A DNA stretch of 42,220 nt, from positions 1 through 42,220 of IMG/VR virus record IMGVR_UViG_3300047157_000018. One strand, written 5' to 3'. Each line of letters begins with the position of its first letter. Position 1 is the first letter of the stretch. The notes under the pieces are model-generated. The model was given only the letters and a program-made list of their open reading frames with translations. It ran no database searches and had not been told where the DNA came from. This document shows, piece by piece, positions 33,144-40,420 of the stretch. The position numbers and the translations under genes were made by a program. This DNA is from a virus.

Positions 33144-34875
33144 TCCAACTCCTCCCTATTTTAAAATCTCCTGTGATTGGGCAGTTGAGTTTATAATATT
33201 CTGTTGTCATCTCCATAGCATCTACAATCAAGTATCCAATTGCCTCTGCATCATTTGGGCTACACTCAATCTGTATCTCATCATGTATGACACCCAGTTG
33301 CTTATACTTAAAGCCCTCATACTCTGCCATATTATTAAATAGTTCCCATGCTCTTTTACTTATTATAGCACCGGCACTCTGTAGTAGGAAGTTAAGTGAG
33401 GCATGTTGACTCCTTACTCTTATCGTGTCTGCCATCTAATCCTTTTAGGTATCCCTTGTCTGATGCCTTGGCTACCCTTTCTCTAAGTTTCTTAAGTGAG
33501 GGTGTGTTGTTAAGAAAGTTTTCCTTAAGTTTCTTGCCTTCTTCTACACCACCACCTGCTATACTACCTATCTTCTTGTCTCCTGCACCATAGAGAAATG
33601 CATAGATAAATGTCTTAGCCTTATCTCTTGTGTCTAATCCGGCTGACTTTTGGTTGGCAGTGTGTATGTCTCCTGTGAGTAGTTCCTTAGTATAGTTCTC
33701 ATCTCTCATGTAGTGGGCGAGGCATCTAAGTTCTAGTCCCTGAAAGGTCAGCACCTACTAACACCTTATCCTCTGGCACAGTAAACAATGCTCTCATTTC
33801 TGAGCCATACTCCTTGCCACTTGCAGTTACTTGTTGTAGGTTTGGGTTGCTACTGCTCATCCTATGTGTCACAGTTCCCATAGTGTGTACTCTACTATGT
33901 ATCCTACCTGTTGTCTCATCTAAAGCATCAAGCCACGAGTTAATCTGTCCTTGTCTTTTCTGTAACATAAGATAGCGACCAATCAGCTTTGCCTCTGGTA
34001 TTTCTACATCCTTCAATGTGGACTCATCAACTTTAGGTCTGCCAGTTTCAGTAAATACTTCAGGCTTCCAACCATAGTGCATGAGATGTCTGCCTACCTG
34101 TTGCCTACTACCTAAGTTAAGTTCGGGGTAGTGCCAGTAGCCATAGTCTCCTTCTTCGTTTGTATGGCACTGAAGTTCTACCTCTGCTTGGTAGCCTTTA
34201 GTCCTAGTAAAGTCTTTCTTAAATCTATTCTTAACTGGTGTCTTGCTTTTCCATAGGGGTAGAGGCTTGAATGTCTTATGTACTTCTTCCTCTGCATTTC
34301 GTAGGTCATCATTCACCTGTTGTAATATCTTTATTGCACCTCGCTCATCAAAGAGCCAACCATTCTTCTCTTGGATAGTGCATTGTCTCTTGATTGCATA
34401 CTCTAATTCTTTAGCATCTTGGCTTAGTCCTTTCTGTCTTAGTATTTTATACACCTTGCTAGTTATCTCTAGTGTCTCTAATACAATACTCTACCATCTC
34501 TGTGCTTAGCTTTGACCAGTCCTCATGGTCTCCCTTATGATAGCCTAGGTACTCACCCCAGTTAGCTAGTGAGTGACCACCTTCTCTGCGTGGACTGTCA
34601 AGCTGACTCATTATAAGAGTATCCTCTATAGTTACATTGTTAAAGTCATACCCCATGTCTCCTCTAACACAGGGACATCAAAAGCTATACCATTATGAAA
34701 CACTATAGAGTCTCACCTGAGTCTAACCACTCTTGGAAAGCCATTCTCGTTTATTCCCAGACTTGTTCTGGATAGAATACTTAGTTTCCTCAGTGTATAC
34801 ATCTTGCACTGCAATACACCACACCTTAGTGGCTTCTATCCCATCAGTTTCTATGTCACAACTAAAAGTCTGCAT
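33130..34875 (-). CDS. polA: Family A DNA polymerase, six apparent frameshifts
   Basis: A T7-like replicative polymerase with a 3'-5' exonuclease half. The start MQTFSCDIETDG (34875) gives exonuclease motif I (DIET), VFHNGIAFD gives motif II and YCIRD motif III. The polymerase half has motif A (LVGADLSGLELR), motif B (RDKAKTFIYAFLYGAG) and motif C (GVIHDEIQIEC). Motif B carries Tyr at the position equal to E. coli Phe762, as in T7. Frameshifts fall near 34756, 34711, 34652, 34466, 33739 and 33425; the longest intact piece is 33726-34454. The joined protein is about 580 aa. It starts within the end of the primase gene. All catalytic motifs are intact. Confidence 0.88.
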
Positions 34876-36517
34876 CGTTATTCCATCCACCCACATCAGG
34901 GTTAACACCTTTCTCTAGCCTAGCTGTCTCAGGATTAAAGTATGTCCAACCAGCCTCTCCTGTCTGACCTGTCCTTCTTAGCTTGGGTACTCTAATGCGT
35001 GTTGAGTTCTTAGTGTAATCATCCTCTGCTAACTTGTCTCTTGAAAATAGTATGTTGGTGTGACAAGCCTGTGGTATTGCACCACTACCTTTAACATCAT
35101 ACTCACTAATCTTATGAGGATGTGAGCCATCATCAGGCTTCCTTGTGTGTGTACTTAGTATGACTGCACACTTAGTTTCTTTACATAATTTAATAAACCT
35201 GTCCATAACTTCCTCAATGTTCTCATTGCTTAGATTTTTTATAGCAGTATGCAATGGGTCTACCAAAATTATACCACAACCTAAACCTTTTACAAAGTAT
35301 CTTATCTTAGAAAACATCTCATCAATGTCAATACTACCACCACCATCATTATGTAGTTGTATCTTTGTGCCGAATCCTATCTTAATAGCCTTGTCCATGA
35401 TGTTGTCTACATTTAGTTCTGTTGGCTTCACAAGTTGTAAGTTCTCTGCTGTGTGTACACTAACTACCTTCCTAATTGTCTCATCAATATTATCTTCTAC
35501 CATGAAACAACCTATCTTTTCCTCTGTTTCTGTAGCAAAGTGGTAGATAAGTTCGTTAAGTATAGTAGTCTTACCAATACTGGTGTGTGCTATGATAGAT
35601 ACAAGTTCACCTTTAGCTACTCCACCCCTCATCATATGATTTAGGTCACCAAAGGATTCAGGTAATGGTACAAGTTCTGTGTTCTTATAGTCAAGCATGG
35701 CTTCTCGCATATCCTCAACTGTAGCAACACCACTAACTGTGTAGTCTTTTGAATAACTCCACCACTCCTCTAAAAATTCTTTACCATCACCATGCTTCAA
35801 GTAATCACTGGCATCCTTGTGCTTAGCTAGTGTTAGTATCTTACATTTGTTTGGACCAAGGATAGGTGCTACCTTTTCAACTGAGTCTCTACCTGCTTGG
35901 TCGTTGTCAAAGCATAGGACTACAGTTTCAAATGAGTCAAGCCATTCAAGATTAGCTTTAACATTGGCAATAGCATGTACACCATTGTTAACTGATACAG
36001 AAGCATAACGCATACCAAACATTTCATACACTGACATAGCATCCAACTCTCCCTCACATACTGTGACAAACTTACCACCACCTTGAAACAAACTCTGTCC
36101 AAATAGCATGTTCTGATTAGTGGTATCTCCCTTGCCAAAGAAAGACTTACTTGCCACCATCCTAGTTTTCATACCAACCATGTTGTTCTTCTGGTTGTAG
36201 AAAGGGTAGTGGTGTTTAATCACTCTACCTTTTTCATCTTTCTCACACTTAACTTTGTATCTCTCTAAGGTTTCGGCTCTTAGCTTTCTGTCATGTAATG
36301 TGTAATACCCACCCCTATACTCATGCTTCCAAGAGTCATCCTCTTTCTCTGTAATCTGTATAGGTTTGTTAGTATGTTCAACAAAGCCATGCTCACCACA
36401 TGCATAGCAATGAGTTTGTCCATCTGAATATACTGCTAAATTATCTTTGCTCTTATCTTTGCCTAGCTTGGCACAGTTAGGGCATTGTTCTTTCTTTACT
36501 AATGTATTCTTTTCCAT
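34862..36517 (-). CDS. DNA primase-helicase, T7 gp4-like
   Basis: A 551-aa protein starting at 36517 (MEKNTLVKKEQCPNCAKLGK). An upstream in-frame ATG at 36529 is rejected because the ribosome binding site AGGAGAAAG lies inside those codons. It has an N-terminal zinc ribbon (CPNC ... CYAC, about residues 12-41), a TOPRIM domain (VCEGELDAM and LCFDNDQAGRD, about 150-210) and a RecA-like helicase (Walker A-like IIAHTSIGKTT and Walker B-like IILVDPLHTAI). It primes and unwinds at the fork with the polymerase. A UUCG hairpin terminator-like element lies just upstream. Confidence 0.9.
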   Translation of the reverse strand: MEKNTLVKKEQCPNCAKLGKDKSKDNLAVYSDGQTHCYACGEHGFVEHTNKPIQITEKEDDSWKHEYRGGYYTLHDRKLRAETLERYKVKCEKDEKGRVIKHHYPFYNQKNNMVGMKTRMVASKSFFGKGDTTNQNMLFGQSLFQGGGKFVTVCEGELDAMSVYEMFGMRYASVSVNNGVHAIANVKANLEWLDSFETVVLCFDNDQAGRDSVEKVAPILGPNKCKILTLAKHKDASDYLKHGDGKEFLEEWWSYSKDYTVSGVATVEDMREAMLDYKNTELVPLPESFGDLNHMMRGGVAKGELVSIIAHTSIGKTTILNELIYHFATETEEKIGCFMVEDNIDETIRKVVSVHTAENLQLVKPTELNVDNIMDKAIKIGFGTKIQLHNDGGGSIDIDEMFSKIRYFVKGLGCGIILVDPLHTAIKNLSNENIEEVMDRFIKLCKETKCAVILSTHTRKPDDGSHPHKISEYDVKGSGAIPQACHTNILFSRDKLAEDDYTKNSTRIRVPKLRRTGQTGEAGWTYFNPETARLEKGVNPDVGGWNNDADF

Positions 36518-36530
36518 CTTTCTCCTCATT

Positions 36531-36557
36531 AAATTAAAAGGGCAACCGAAGTTGCCC
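36531..36557 (-). terminator. Rho-independent-type hairpin between ssb and primase
   Basis: On the minus strand, GGGCAAC, UUCG loop, GUUGCCC, then UUUUAAUUU (stem 36557-36551 / 36546-36540). The stem is perfect and the cUUCGg-type loop is unusually stable. It follows the ssb stop by 33 bases and precedes the primase ribosome binding site by a few bases. It would stop part of the transcription, giving more ssb than primase and polymerase mRNA. Confidence 0.78.
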
Positions 36558-36589
36558 CATATTATAACCTACTTTTTTAAGAAGTACAG

Positions 36590-36976
36590 TTAAAATTCAG
36601 AAGGGTCATACTCATCTACCCCATCCGCCTTCTCCTCTACCCTTACACGCTCTAAGTAAGTGTATCCATCGTAAGGTTCTTTACCTTTTTTAACAAGCAT
36701 AGTTACCTTATCTCCAAACAAAGACAAGTGAGTAGCATCTACCTCATCCTTATCTACATTGTAAATCTTAGGTTGTCCGAAGTCTACCTTACGCTTAGAA
36801 GTAATCTGAGTCTTGCCTTCATACTCCTTAGTTACTAAGCCATTCTTCTCTGCTTGTTCGATACCTGACTTGTCCAAAGATATTGTTAAAGTGTACTTAC
36901 TTTGGTTTTTGTATACATCAGGCTGTGTTATCTTGTTAAACACAACTTCACCTGTCAATGATATATAATCACTCAT
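36590..36976 (-). CDS. Single-stranded DNA-binding protein, T7 gp2.5-like
   Basis: A 128-aa protein (MSDYISLTGEVVFNKITQPD, later YTLTISLDKSGIEQAEKNGL) with an OB-fold-like beta pattern and an acidic C-terminus ending DEYDPSEF. An acidic tail with a final Phe is the hallmark of gp2.5-type proteins, which use it to contact the polymerase and primase-helicase. It is the first gene of the replication operon, behind a good ribosome binding site (TTAGGAGATG) and a strong promoter. Confidence 0.82.
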   Translation of the reverse strand: MSDYISLTGEVVFNKITQPDVYKNQSKYTLTISLDKSGIEQAEKNGLVTKEYEGKTQITSKRKVDFGQPKIYNVDKDEVDATHLSLFGDKVTMLVKKGKEPYDGYTYLERVRVEEKADGVDEYDPSEF

Positions 36977-37160
36977 CTTTACATCTCCTAATAGTTAACA
37001 TTTAATTTTACATCTAGCAGTAATAATACTACTAAAAGTGCAGTAGAAAAAATGGAAGTAAAAACTACTACACTCTTAGTAATACTAAGCATTAACATTG
37101 ACTCATCTTAACATTTGGAATGTTGTTGGTGGTGGGTTCAATGTATTTCTTTCTTAGAAT
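36977..37160 (-). promoter_or_regulatory. Structured leader of the ssb operon
   Basis: About 180 nt lie between the predicted start of transcription and the ssb ATG, without a convincing gene. In minus-strand sense it holds a perfect CTTAGTA-T-TACTAAG palindrome and a 9-bp stem GTGTAGTAG / CTACTGCAC around a T-rich loop. Such leaders may control translation, for example autogenously by the ssDNA-binding protein. No known riboswitch consensus is recognised. Confidence 0.5.
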
Positions 37161-37166
37161 GGGGTT

Positions 37167-37195
37167 ATTGTAGCATGTATAAAATGGTTTGTCAA
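37167..37195 (-). promoter_or_regulatory. Strong sigma70-type promoter for the replication operon
   Basis: On the minus strand TTGACA (37195-37190), a 17-base spacer and TACAAT (37172-37167), with TGC in front giving an extended -10. This is the best promoter match in the window. It lies between the terminator that ends the early block (37244-37268) and ssb. Confidence 0.85.
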
Positions 37196-37243
37196 TGCTA
37201 ATAGTCAGTAAATTTATAAATATTATTTAAGAAAACAACAGAC

Positions 37244-37268
37244 AAAAAAATGGGGGATTCGAACCCCC
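37244..37268 (-). terminator. Terminator with a tRNA T-arm-like hairpin
   Basis: On the minus strand GGGGG-TTCGAAT-CCCCC, then A and seven Ts, 23 bases after the stop of the 37291-37527 gene. The 5-bp GC stem plus T-run makes a rho-independent terminator. The hairpin is also an exact T-arm (5-bp stem, loop TTCGAAT), but the upstream sequence does not fold into the rest of a tRNA. Confidence 0.72.
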
Positions 37269-37290
37269 TCTCAAATCGTCATCTGAGTGC

Positions 37291-37527
37291 CTAGTTTTTT
37301 AAATCTTTGTGCTTTTGTACTAGGTAGCCTAGCTTGTGCATCATACCATACAAGGAGTCCTCATCAGCCTCGCTTAAAGCTACTTTTAAGGCTTGTTCTC
37401 TCTGTTCCCTTTCAAACTCCTTACTCTTTAGGTATTCGTCTACATAATCCATGCTCTCGACCTCACCAGCCTCATTAACATGCCCATTATCTTCACACCA
37501 ACTAATATATCTTTTTATTCCACTCAT
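37291..37527 (-). CDS. Small early protein, 78 aa, unknown
   Basis: MSGIKRYISWCEDNGHVNEA, then an acidic helical region and HKLGYLVQKHKDLKN. It is the last gene before the early-block terminator and shares its first five residues (MSGIK) with the gene upstream. A ribosome binding site (GGGAG) is present. Function unknown. Confidence 0.7.
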   Translation of the reverse strand: MSGIKRYISWCEDNGHVNEAGEVESMDYVDEYLKSKEFEREQREQALKVALSEADEDSLYGMMHKLGYLVQKHKDLKN

Positions 37528-37536
37528 TTTTTCTCC

Positions 37537-37704
37537 CTATTTATTTATTATTCGTTTATCTTCAAAATCCATATTTTTAATAAACCTTTTCCAATCCCCA
37601 TGAGAATATTCCATAAACTCAGCAACATCATCTAAGGTTATCATGTTATTTTTCCAAAACCAATAAGCAGTATCTATCACTTCATCTTCTTTAATTCCAC
37701 TCAT
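37537..37704 (-). CDS. Small early protein, 55 aa, unknown
   Basis: The start at 37704 (MSGIKEDEVIDTAYWFWKNN) is preferred to an earlier in-frame ATG (37743), because AAGGGAGAAAG precedes it. Aromatic-rich (YWFW) with a charged helical C-terminus. The MSGIK start is shared with the following gene, suggesting a duplicated translation start or leader. Confidence 0.68.
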   Translation of the reverse strand: MSGIKEDEVIDTAYWFWKNNMITLDDVAEFMEYSHGDWKRFIKNMDFEDKRIINK

Positions 37705-37720
37705 ACTTTCTCCCTTCTTA

Positions 37721-37918
37721 TTAAAATTGTGGCTCATGTTCAATGCCCTTATCTACTAAAGACTTGAAATGCTCTGCCTTACTTTTGTAAAACAAAGCAT
37801 CACTAAGTCTATCTTCAAAGTCAGCATCTAAGTATAGATTGTATAACCTTTTATGTTCCATTGCACAGTCTAACAAAGCATGTCCAACTTCCCAATTTCT
37901 ACCAGTCATATCAATCAT
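37721..37918 (-). CDS. Small early protein, 65 aa, unknown
   Basis: MIDMTGRNWEVGHALLDCAM, then a helical HKRLYNLYLDADFEDRLSDA. It begins inside the end of the upstream gene with no ribosome binding site of its own, so translation is likely coupled. No family recognised. Confidence 0.62.
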   Translation of the reverse strand: MIDMTGRNWEVGHALLDCAMEHKRLYNLYLDADFEDRLSDALFYKSKAEHFKSLVDKGIEHEPQF

Positions 37919-38141
37919 TGAGTCTATTATACATCAAATCAAACTCTACATCTTCTCTCGTTGGTGAGTTAGCACCTAAGTATTTCTTAAGTATCAGCTC
38001 TGTATCTTCCTCAATAAGTCTTAGCCTTTCAATACGCTCATCAATCTCTCTCTTGAGTTTCTTCTTAGCCTTATTCTTACGAGTCAACTCTACTTCCAAC
38101 TCCTTTACCCAACCTTGACTAGTTGCTCCCTTGATGTTCAT
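37911..38141 (-). CDS. Small coiled-coil early protein, 76 aa
   Basis: MNIKGATSQGWVKELEVELT, then a Lys/Arg/Glu-rich helix (about residues 18-50) with heptad-like Leu and Ile. A good ribosome binding site (CAAGGAG) precedes it and it overlaps the upstream gene by four bases. Function unknown. Confidence 0.68.
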   Translation of the reverse strand: MNIKGATSQGWVKELEVELTRKNKAKKKLKREIDERIERLRLIEEDTELILKKYLGANSPTREDVEFDLMYNRLND

Positions 38142-38299
38142 TGTGTGTACTCCTTGTCTATGAAATCACCACGACTCATGCCTTTGTCAGCATACTCATC
38201 ATCTCCCTCAACAGGAATATCAGGGAAAATCTCCTCTACCTTTTCTTTAACTGCCTTTGTAAGTTCGGGCGTTGGCATATCAATTATAATCTTATTCAT
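38138..38299 (-). CDS. Small acidic early protein, 53 aa
   Basis: The start at 38299 (MNKIIIDMPTPELTKAVKEK) has AAGGAGAATAATA just before it. The C-terminal half is acidic (EGDDEYADKGMSRGDFIDKE). The start overlaps the stop of the upstream gene. No family recognised. Confidence 0.66.
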   Translation of the reverse strand: MNKIIIDMPTPELTKAVKEKVEEIFPDIPVEGDDEYADKGMSRGDFIDKEYTQ

Positions 38300-38489
38300 T
38301 ATTATTCTCCTTGTTATAGTTGTTAAATTCTGTAGCACTTAGGTATTTAGCTAATTGCTTTTCAACTTCAGAGATGTCAGCCCAAAGACTTTTAATCTCT
38401 AGCTTGAGTGCATCATTTTCTTTCTTAAGCATTCTATTAATTCTTAATGCTTCATCATTAAAGTGCTTATTGTTATTTGGGTTGCTCAT
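38292..38489 (-). CDS. Small coiled-coil early protein, 65 aa
   Basis: The start at 38489 (MSNPNNNKHFNDEALRINRM) follows TTGGAG. Residues 15-52 form a probable coiled coil (LKKENDALKLEIKSLWADIS). The extra upstream in-frame codons are non-coding leader. It is the first gene after the 38490-38602 gap, which holds an inverted repeat. Confidence 0.68.
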   Translation of the reverse strand: MSNPNNNKHFNDEALRINRMLKKENDALKLEIKSLWADISEVEKQLAKYLSATEFNNYNKENNNE

Positions 38490-38524
38490 TCTAATACTCC
38501 AAAAAAATATAACCATATAAGTAT

Positions 38525-38561
38525 GTTGACACTTAGATAACACATTGTACTAAATGTCAAC
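38525..38561. promoter_or_regulatory. 12-base inverted repeat with TTGACA in both arms
   Basis: Arms GTTGACACTTAG (38525-38536) and CTAAATGTCAAC (38550-38561) pair except at one base, with a 13-base spacer. TTGACA is present on both strands (38526-38531 and 38560-38555), but neither has a good -10 at 16-18 bases. It fits an operator or a hairpin in the gap before the small-gene run at 38.5-37.3 kb. Confidence 0.45.
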
Positions 38562-38602
38562 ACCGTTTCTTCTACCTTTAGCTTTGTATTCTCATTCAAA
38601 GT

Positions 38603-38881
38603 TTAACCTCTCGGCTCGGCAATAGGTTCTTCATTCCAACATGCTTCATACATCTCTTGTACTTCTGCTCTATCGTCAGTTTGCAAGTGTGCTTCTGCCT
38701 CGGCAGATACCCCATCTAATGCACCTTGCCCACCACCAGTTTCAAAACTACTGAGTGCTAATTCCTCTGCTTCTTCTTGACTGTATGCAAAGGTATCTTC
38801 AAATGTTGTTGATTTAGTTATGGTTACATTATAAAAACCTAAACCTTTGGGTGCTAATTTTACATTTTCTGTATACATCAT
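38603..38881 (-). CDS. Small acidic early protein, 92 aa
   Basis: MMYTENVKLAPKGLGFYNVT, then FAYSQEEAEELALSSFETGG and a Glu-rich end. The start overlaps the upstream stop (ATGA), with GGGGG as the ribosome binding site. The beta-then-acidic-helix layout resembles small phage DNA mimic or regulator proteins in general terms only. Unknown. Confidence 0.66.
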   Translation of the reverse strand: MMYTENVKLAPKGLGFYNVTITKSTTFEDTFAYSQEEAEELALSSFETGGGQGALDGVSAEAEAHLQTDDRAEVQEMYEACWNEEPIAEPRG

Positions 38882-39117
38882 CTACCCCCTTGTGGTATGA
38901 CTTCCATCTCAGAGGAAGAAGTAAAGAACGCACCACCATAATTTCCCTCATCATCACTACTGGTTAATATCCATGAGCCATCAGTAAAGAAAATTACGGG
39001 TGTTGCCGTATCCCAGCCAAGACTTTCAAGCTCATCTTCTGCCGTATATCTAATTTTATCAACAGTCTTACCTTTGAAGATTTTTGTGGCATCTCCCGAC
39101 CAGTTTCGCATTGTCAT
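38878..39117 (-). CDS. Small early protein, 79 aa, unknown
   Basis: MTMRNWSGDATKIFKGKTVD, then a beta-rich middle (VIFFTDGSWILTSSDDEGNY). It follows hairpin module 39128-39171 and its ribosome binding site CTAGGAG. No family recognised. Confidence 0.68.
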   Translation of the reverse strand: MTMRNWSGDATKIFKGKTVDKIRYTAEDELESLGWDTATPVIFFTDGSWILTSSDDEGNYGGAFFTSSSEMEVIPQGGR

Positions 39118-39127
39118 ATTATGACTC

Positions 39128-39171
39128 CTAGTTATAAAGAGTTAGGACACTCCGAAGAATGCCCTAAGTTT
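39128..39171 (-). other. Hairpin module with UUCG loop
   Basis: One of five closely related long hairpins. In minus-strand sense, AAAAACTTAGGGCATTC, TTCG loop, GAGTGTCCTAACTCTTTATAAC, CTAGGAG. The 3' arm ends at the ribosome binding site of the gene at 39117. Arms are shared with the modules at 40624-40683 and 41073-41126. Confidence 0.72.
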
Positions 39172-39570
39172 TTACCACCAACTATCATAAACTACTTTGT
39201 AGCCATCTTTAATTGCTTGTAGTCCATTCTTCACAAACAAAAGGTCATAAGCATCTTGTTCCTTAACTTCTTCTGTGTCATAGTCATAACTATCTTGACC
39301 AAAAAAGAAGCCTTGAGTATCGGGTAAGTTCTTCTCTTTAATATACTTCTGTAATCTATTGAGGTCAATTTCGTCCAACTCAATAGGAACACAATTAAAT
39401 ACTTGGGGAATATCGCCATTTGGATTTGGGCAACCCTGTTCTTCCCAAAGCATTTGCATAAACCCATGCAGTCTATTATGTTTTCTCCAGTTGGCAAGGT
39501 CAACATCATTTTCATTCTCTTGCCTTAAATCTTCCGATTTAGTTTTCCACGCATACATATCTAATCCCAT
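39172..39570 (-). CDS. Conserved phage protein, 132 aa (misnamed phosphoglycerate kinase)
   Basis: MGLDMYAWKTKSEDLRQENE with DLANWRKHNRLHGFMQMLWE, FNCVPIELDEIDLNRLQKYI and LPDTQGFFFGQDSYDYDT. These are the landmarks of a family found in many phages and some bacteria, often labelled phosphoglycerate kinase without evidence. It has no kinase fold motif visible. Upstream is a 280-base stretch without a gene. Confidence 0.8.
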   Translation of the reverse strand: MGLDMYAWKTKSEDLRQENENDVDLANWRKHNRLHGFMQMLWEEQGCPNPNGDIPQVFNCVPIELDEIDLNRLQKYIKEKNLPDTQGFFFGQDSYDYDTEEVKEQDAYDLLFVKNGLQAIKDGYKVVYDSWW

Positions 39571-39853
39571 ATTTTTTCCTTTTCTTAGTTAATAGGAGTA
39601 TAGACTATCGCCCTCATGAGTTAATAGCAATAGCCTATATTTCTAACAACTAACATGGATTGTACAAACTCATGGTTAGTGAGCAGTTTTTACTATGCTA
39701 TTGCATTTGTCATACTCAGGACATTCCATTGGTAGTTTTTAGGACTTCCACCTAGTGTTACCCAGCACTTGTGAGATGTAGTAAGGTACTCTTAATGTTA
39801 TACTACAAATTTAGAAGCAGTTTAGTAAGTCATACTTAGGACTCGGAGATATT
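39571..39853. other. Gene-free stretch with diverged internal repeats
   Basis: No gene is convincing here. A 14-base unit GTCATACTCAGGAC (39709-39722) recurs as GTCATACTTAGGAC at 39829-39842. The preceding AGCAGTTT also recurs (39682 and 39816 region). A hairpin lies at 39599-39639. The stretch could hold a small RNA or be the remnant of a deleted gene. Confidence 0.4.
39599..39639 (-). other. Hairpin module-like element before the 39570 gene
   Basis: In minus-strand sense TATAGGCTATTG ... CGATAGTCTATA (39639-39628 / 39610-39599) pairs over 12 bases, two of them G-U type. It is followed by CTCCTATTAACTAAG and then the AAAAGG before the ATG. It resembles the other modules in layout but lacks their conserved linker. 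Confidence 0.5.
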
Positions 39854-40027
39854 CTATATCAACCTTGAAAAGAAATTGAATTGGTTGTTCAACTGTATAA
39901 ATACCTGTACTTGCCATATCAATATAGCACTGTTTAGTATTATACCTAAAAGCCCAATCCAAACCATTATCCTAGCAAATAATTCTTTTTGGTCGTTGCT
40001 AAGCCAACCTCGTTTAGTATTTCTCAT
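39854..40027 (-). CDS. Small membrane protein, 57 aa
   Basis: The start at 40027 (MRNTKRGWLSNDQKELFARI) is chosen because AAGGAGGAAC lies just before it. One long hydrophobic segment (MVWIGLLGIILNSAILIWQV) spans the membrane once. It overlaps the end of the upstream gene. Unknown. Confidence 0.65.
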   Translation of the reverse strand: MRNTKRGWLSNDQKELFARIMVWIGLLGIILNSAILIWQVQVFIQLNNQFNFFSRLI

Positions 40028-40205
40028 TAAGTTCCTCCTTGCCATAAGGCATTTCATAAAATAGTGGAAAAGTAGTTCCCTTTTTCCATGTGTCATCTAG
40101 ACAGGGTGCTAATTTCTCTTCTAAGAATTGGGTGGGATTATAAGTATGACAACCCTCATTTCCCTTTAAATGATAATAGCATTCATTACAACGAAATAAT
40201 TTCAT
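40014..40205 (-). CDS. Small Cys-containing early protein, 63 aa
   Basis: The start at 40205 (MKLFRCNECYYHLKGNEGCH) overlaps the upstream stop (TAATG). CNEC, GC-H and a later C give a possible zinc site (C-x2-C then C-x-C/H type). Likely a small zinc-binding host-takeover protein; function unknown. Confidence 0.66.
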   Translation of the reverse strand: MKLFRCNECYYHLKGNEGCHTYNPTQFLEEKLAPCLDDTWKKGTTFPLFYEMPYGKEELNEKY

Positions 40206-40420
40206 TATATCTCTCCCCAACCTGCTGAAGCTAACCAATCATTATCTGCCTTGACAGAAGCCTCATGGTTTCTAATACTTCTCATCTTTTCCTTATCGTT
40301 CTCGCAATCATCACAAATTGCAATCCTACCGTAAGGGTTAGTATATCCACACTTGGTTAATACTGGCTTATAATCCATGCCAGTATCAACAAAGTATTCT
40401 ACTTGATTTTCACATCTCAT
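40205..40420 (-). CDS. Small Cys-containing early protein, 71 aa
   Basis: MRCENQVEYFVDTGMDYKPV, then TKCGYTNPYGRIAICDDCEN. The cysteines at residues 3, 24, 36 and 39 suggest a zinc ribbon. The start overlaps the upstream stop (ATGA), with AGGAGTTAGCTT as ribosome binding site. Unknown. Confidence 0.68.
   Translation of the reverse strand: MRCENQVEYFVDTGMDYKPVLTKCGYTNPYGRIAICDDCENDKEKMRSIRNHEASVKADNDWLASAGWGEI

Noticed and set aside
37244-37330. A complete tRNA gene on the minus strand
   Set aside because: Only the T-arm fits. The distances and bases upstream do not give an anticodon stem, D-arm or 7-bp acceptor, and the sequence runs into the stop of a protein gene.
39172-39570. Phosphoglycerate kinase
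   Set aside because: The family carries this name in databases, but the 132-aa protein is too short and has no kinase motif.
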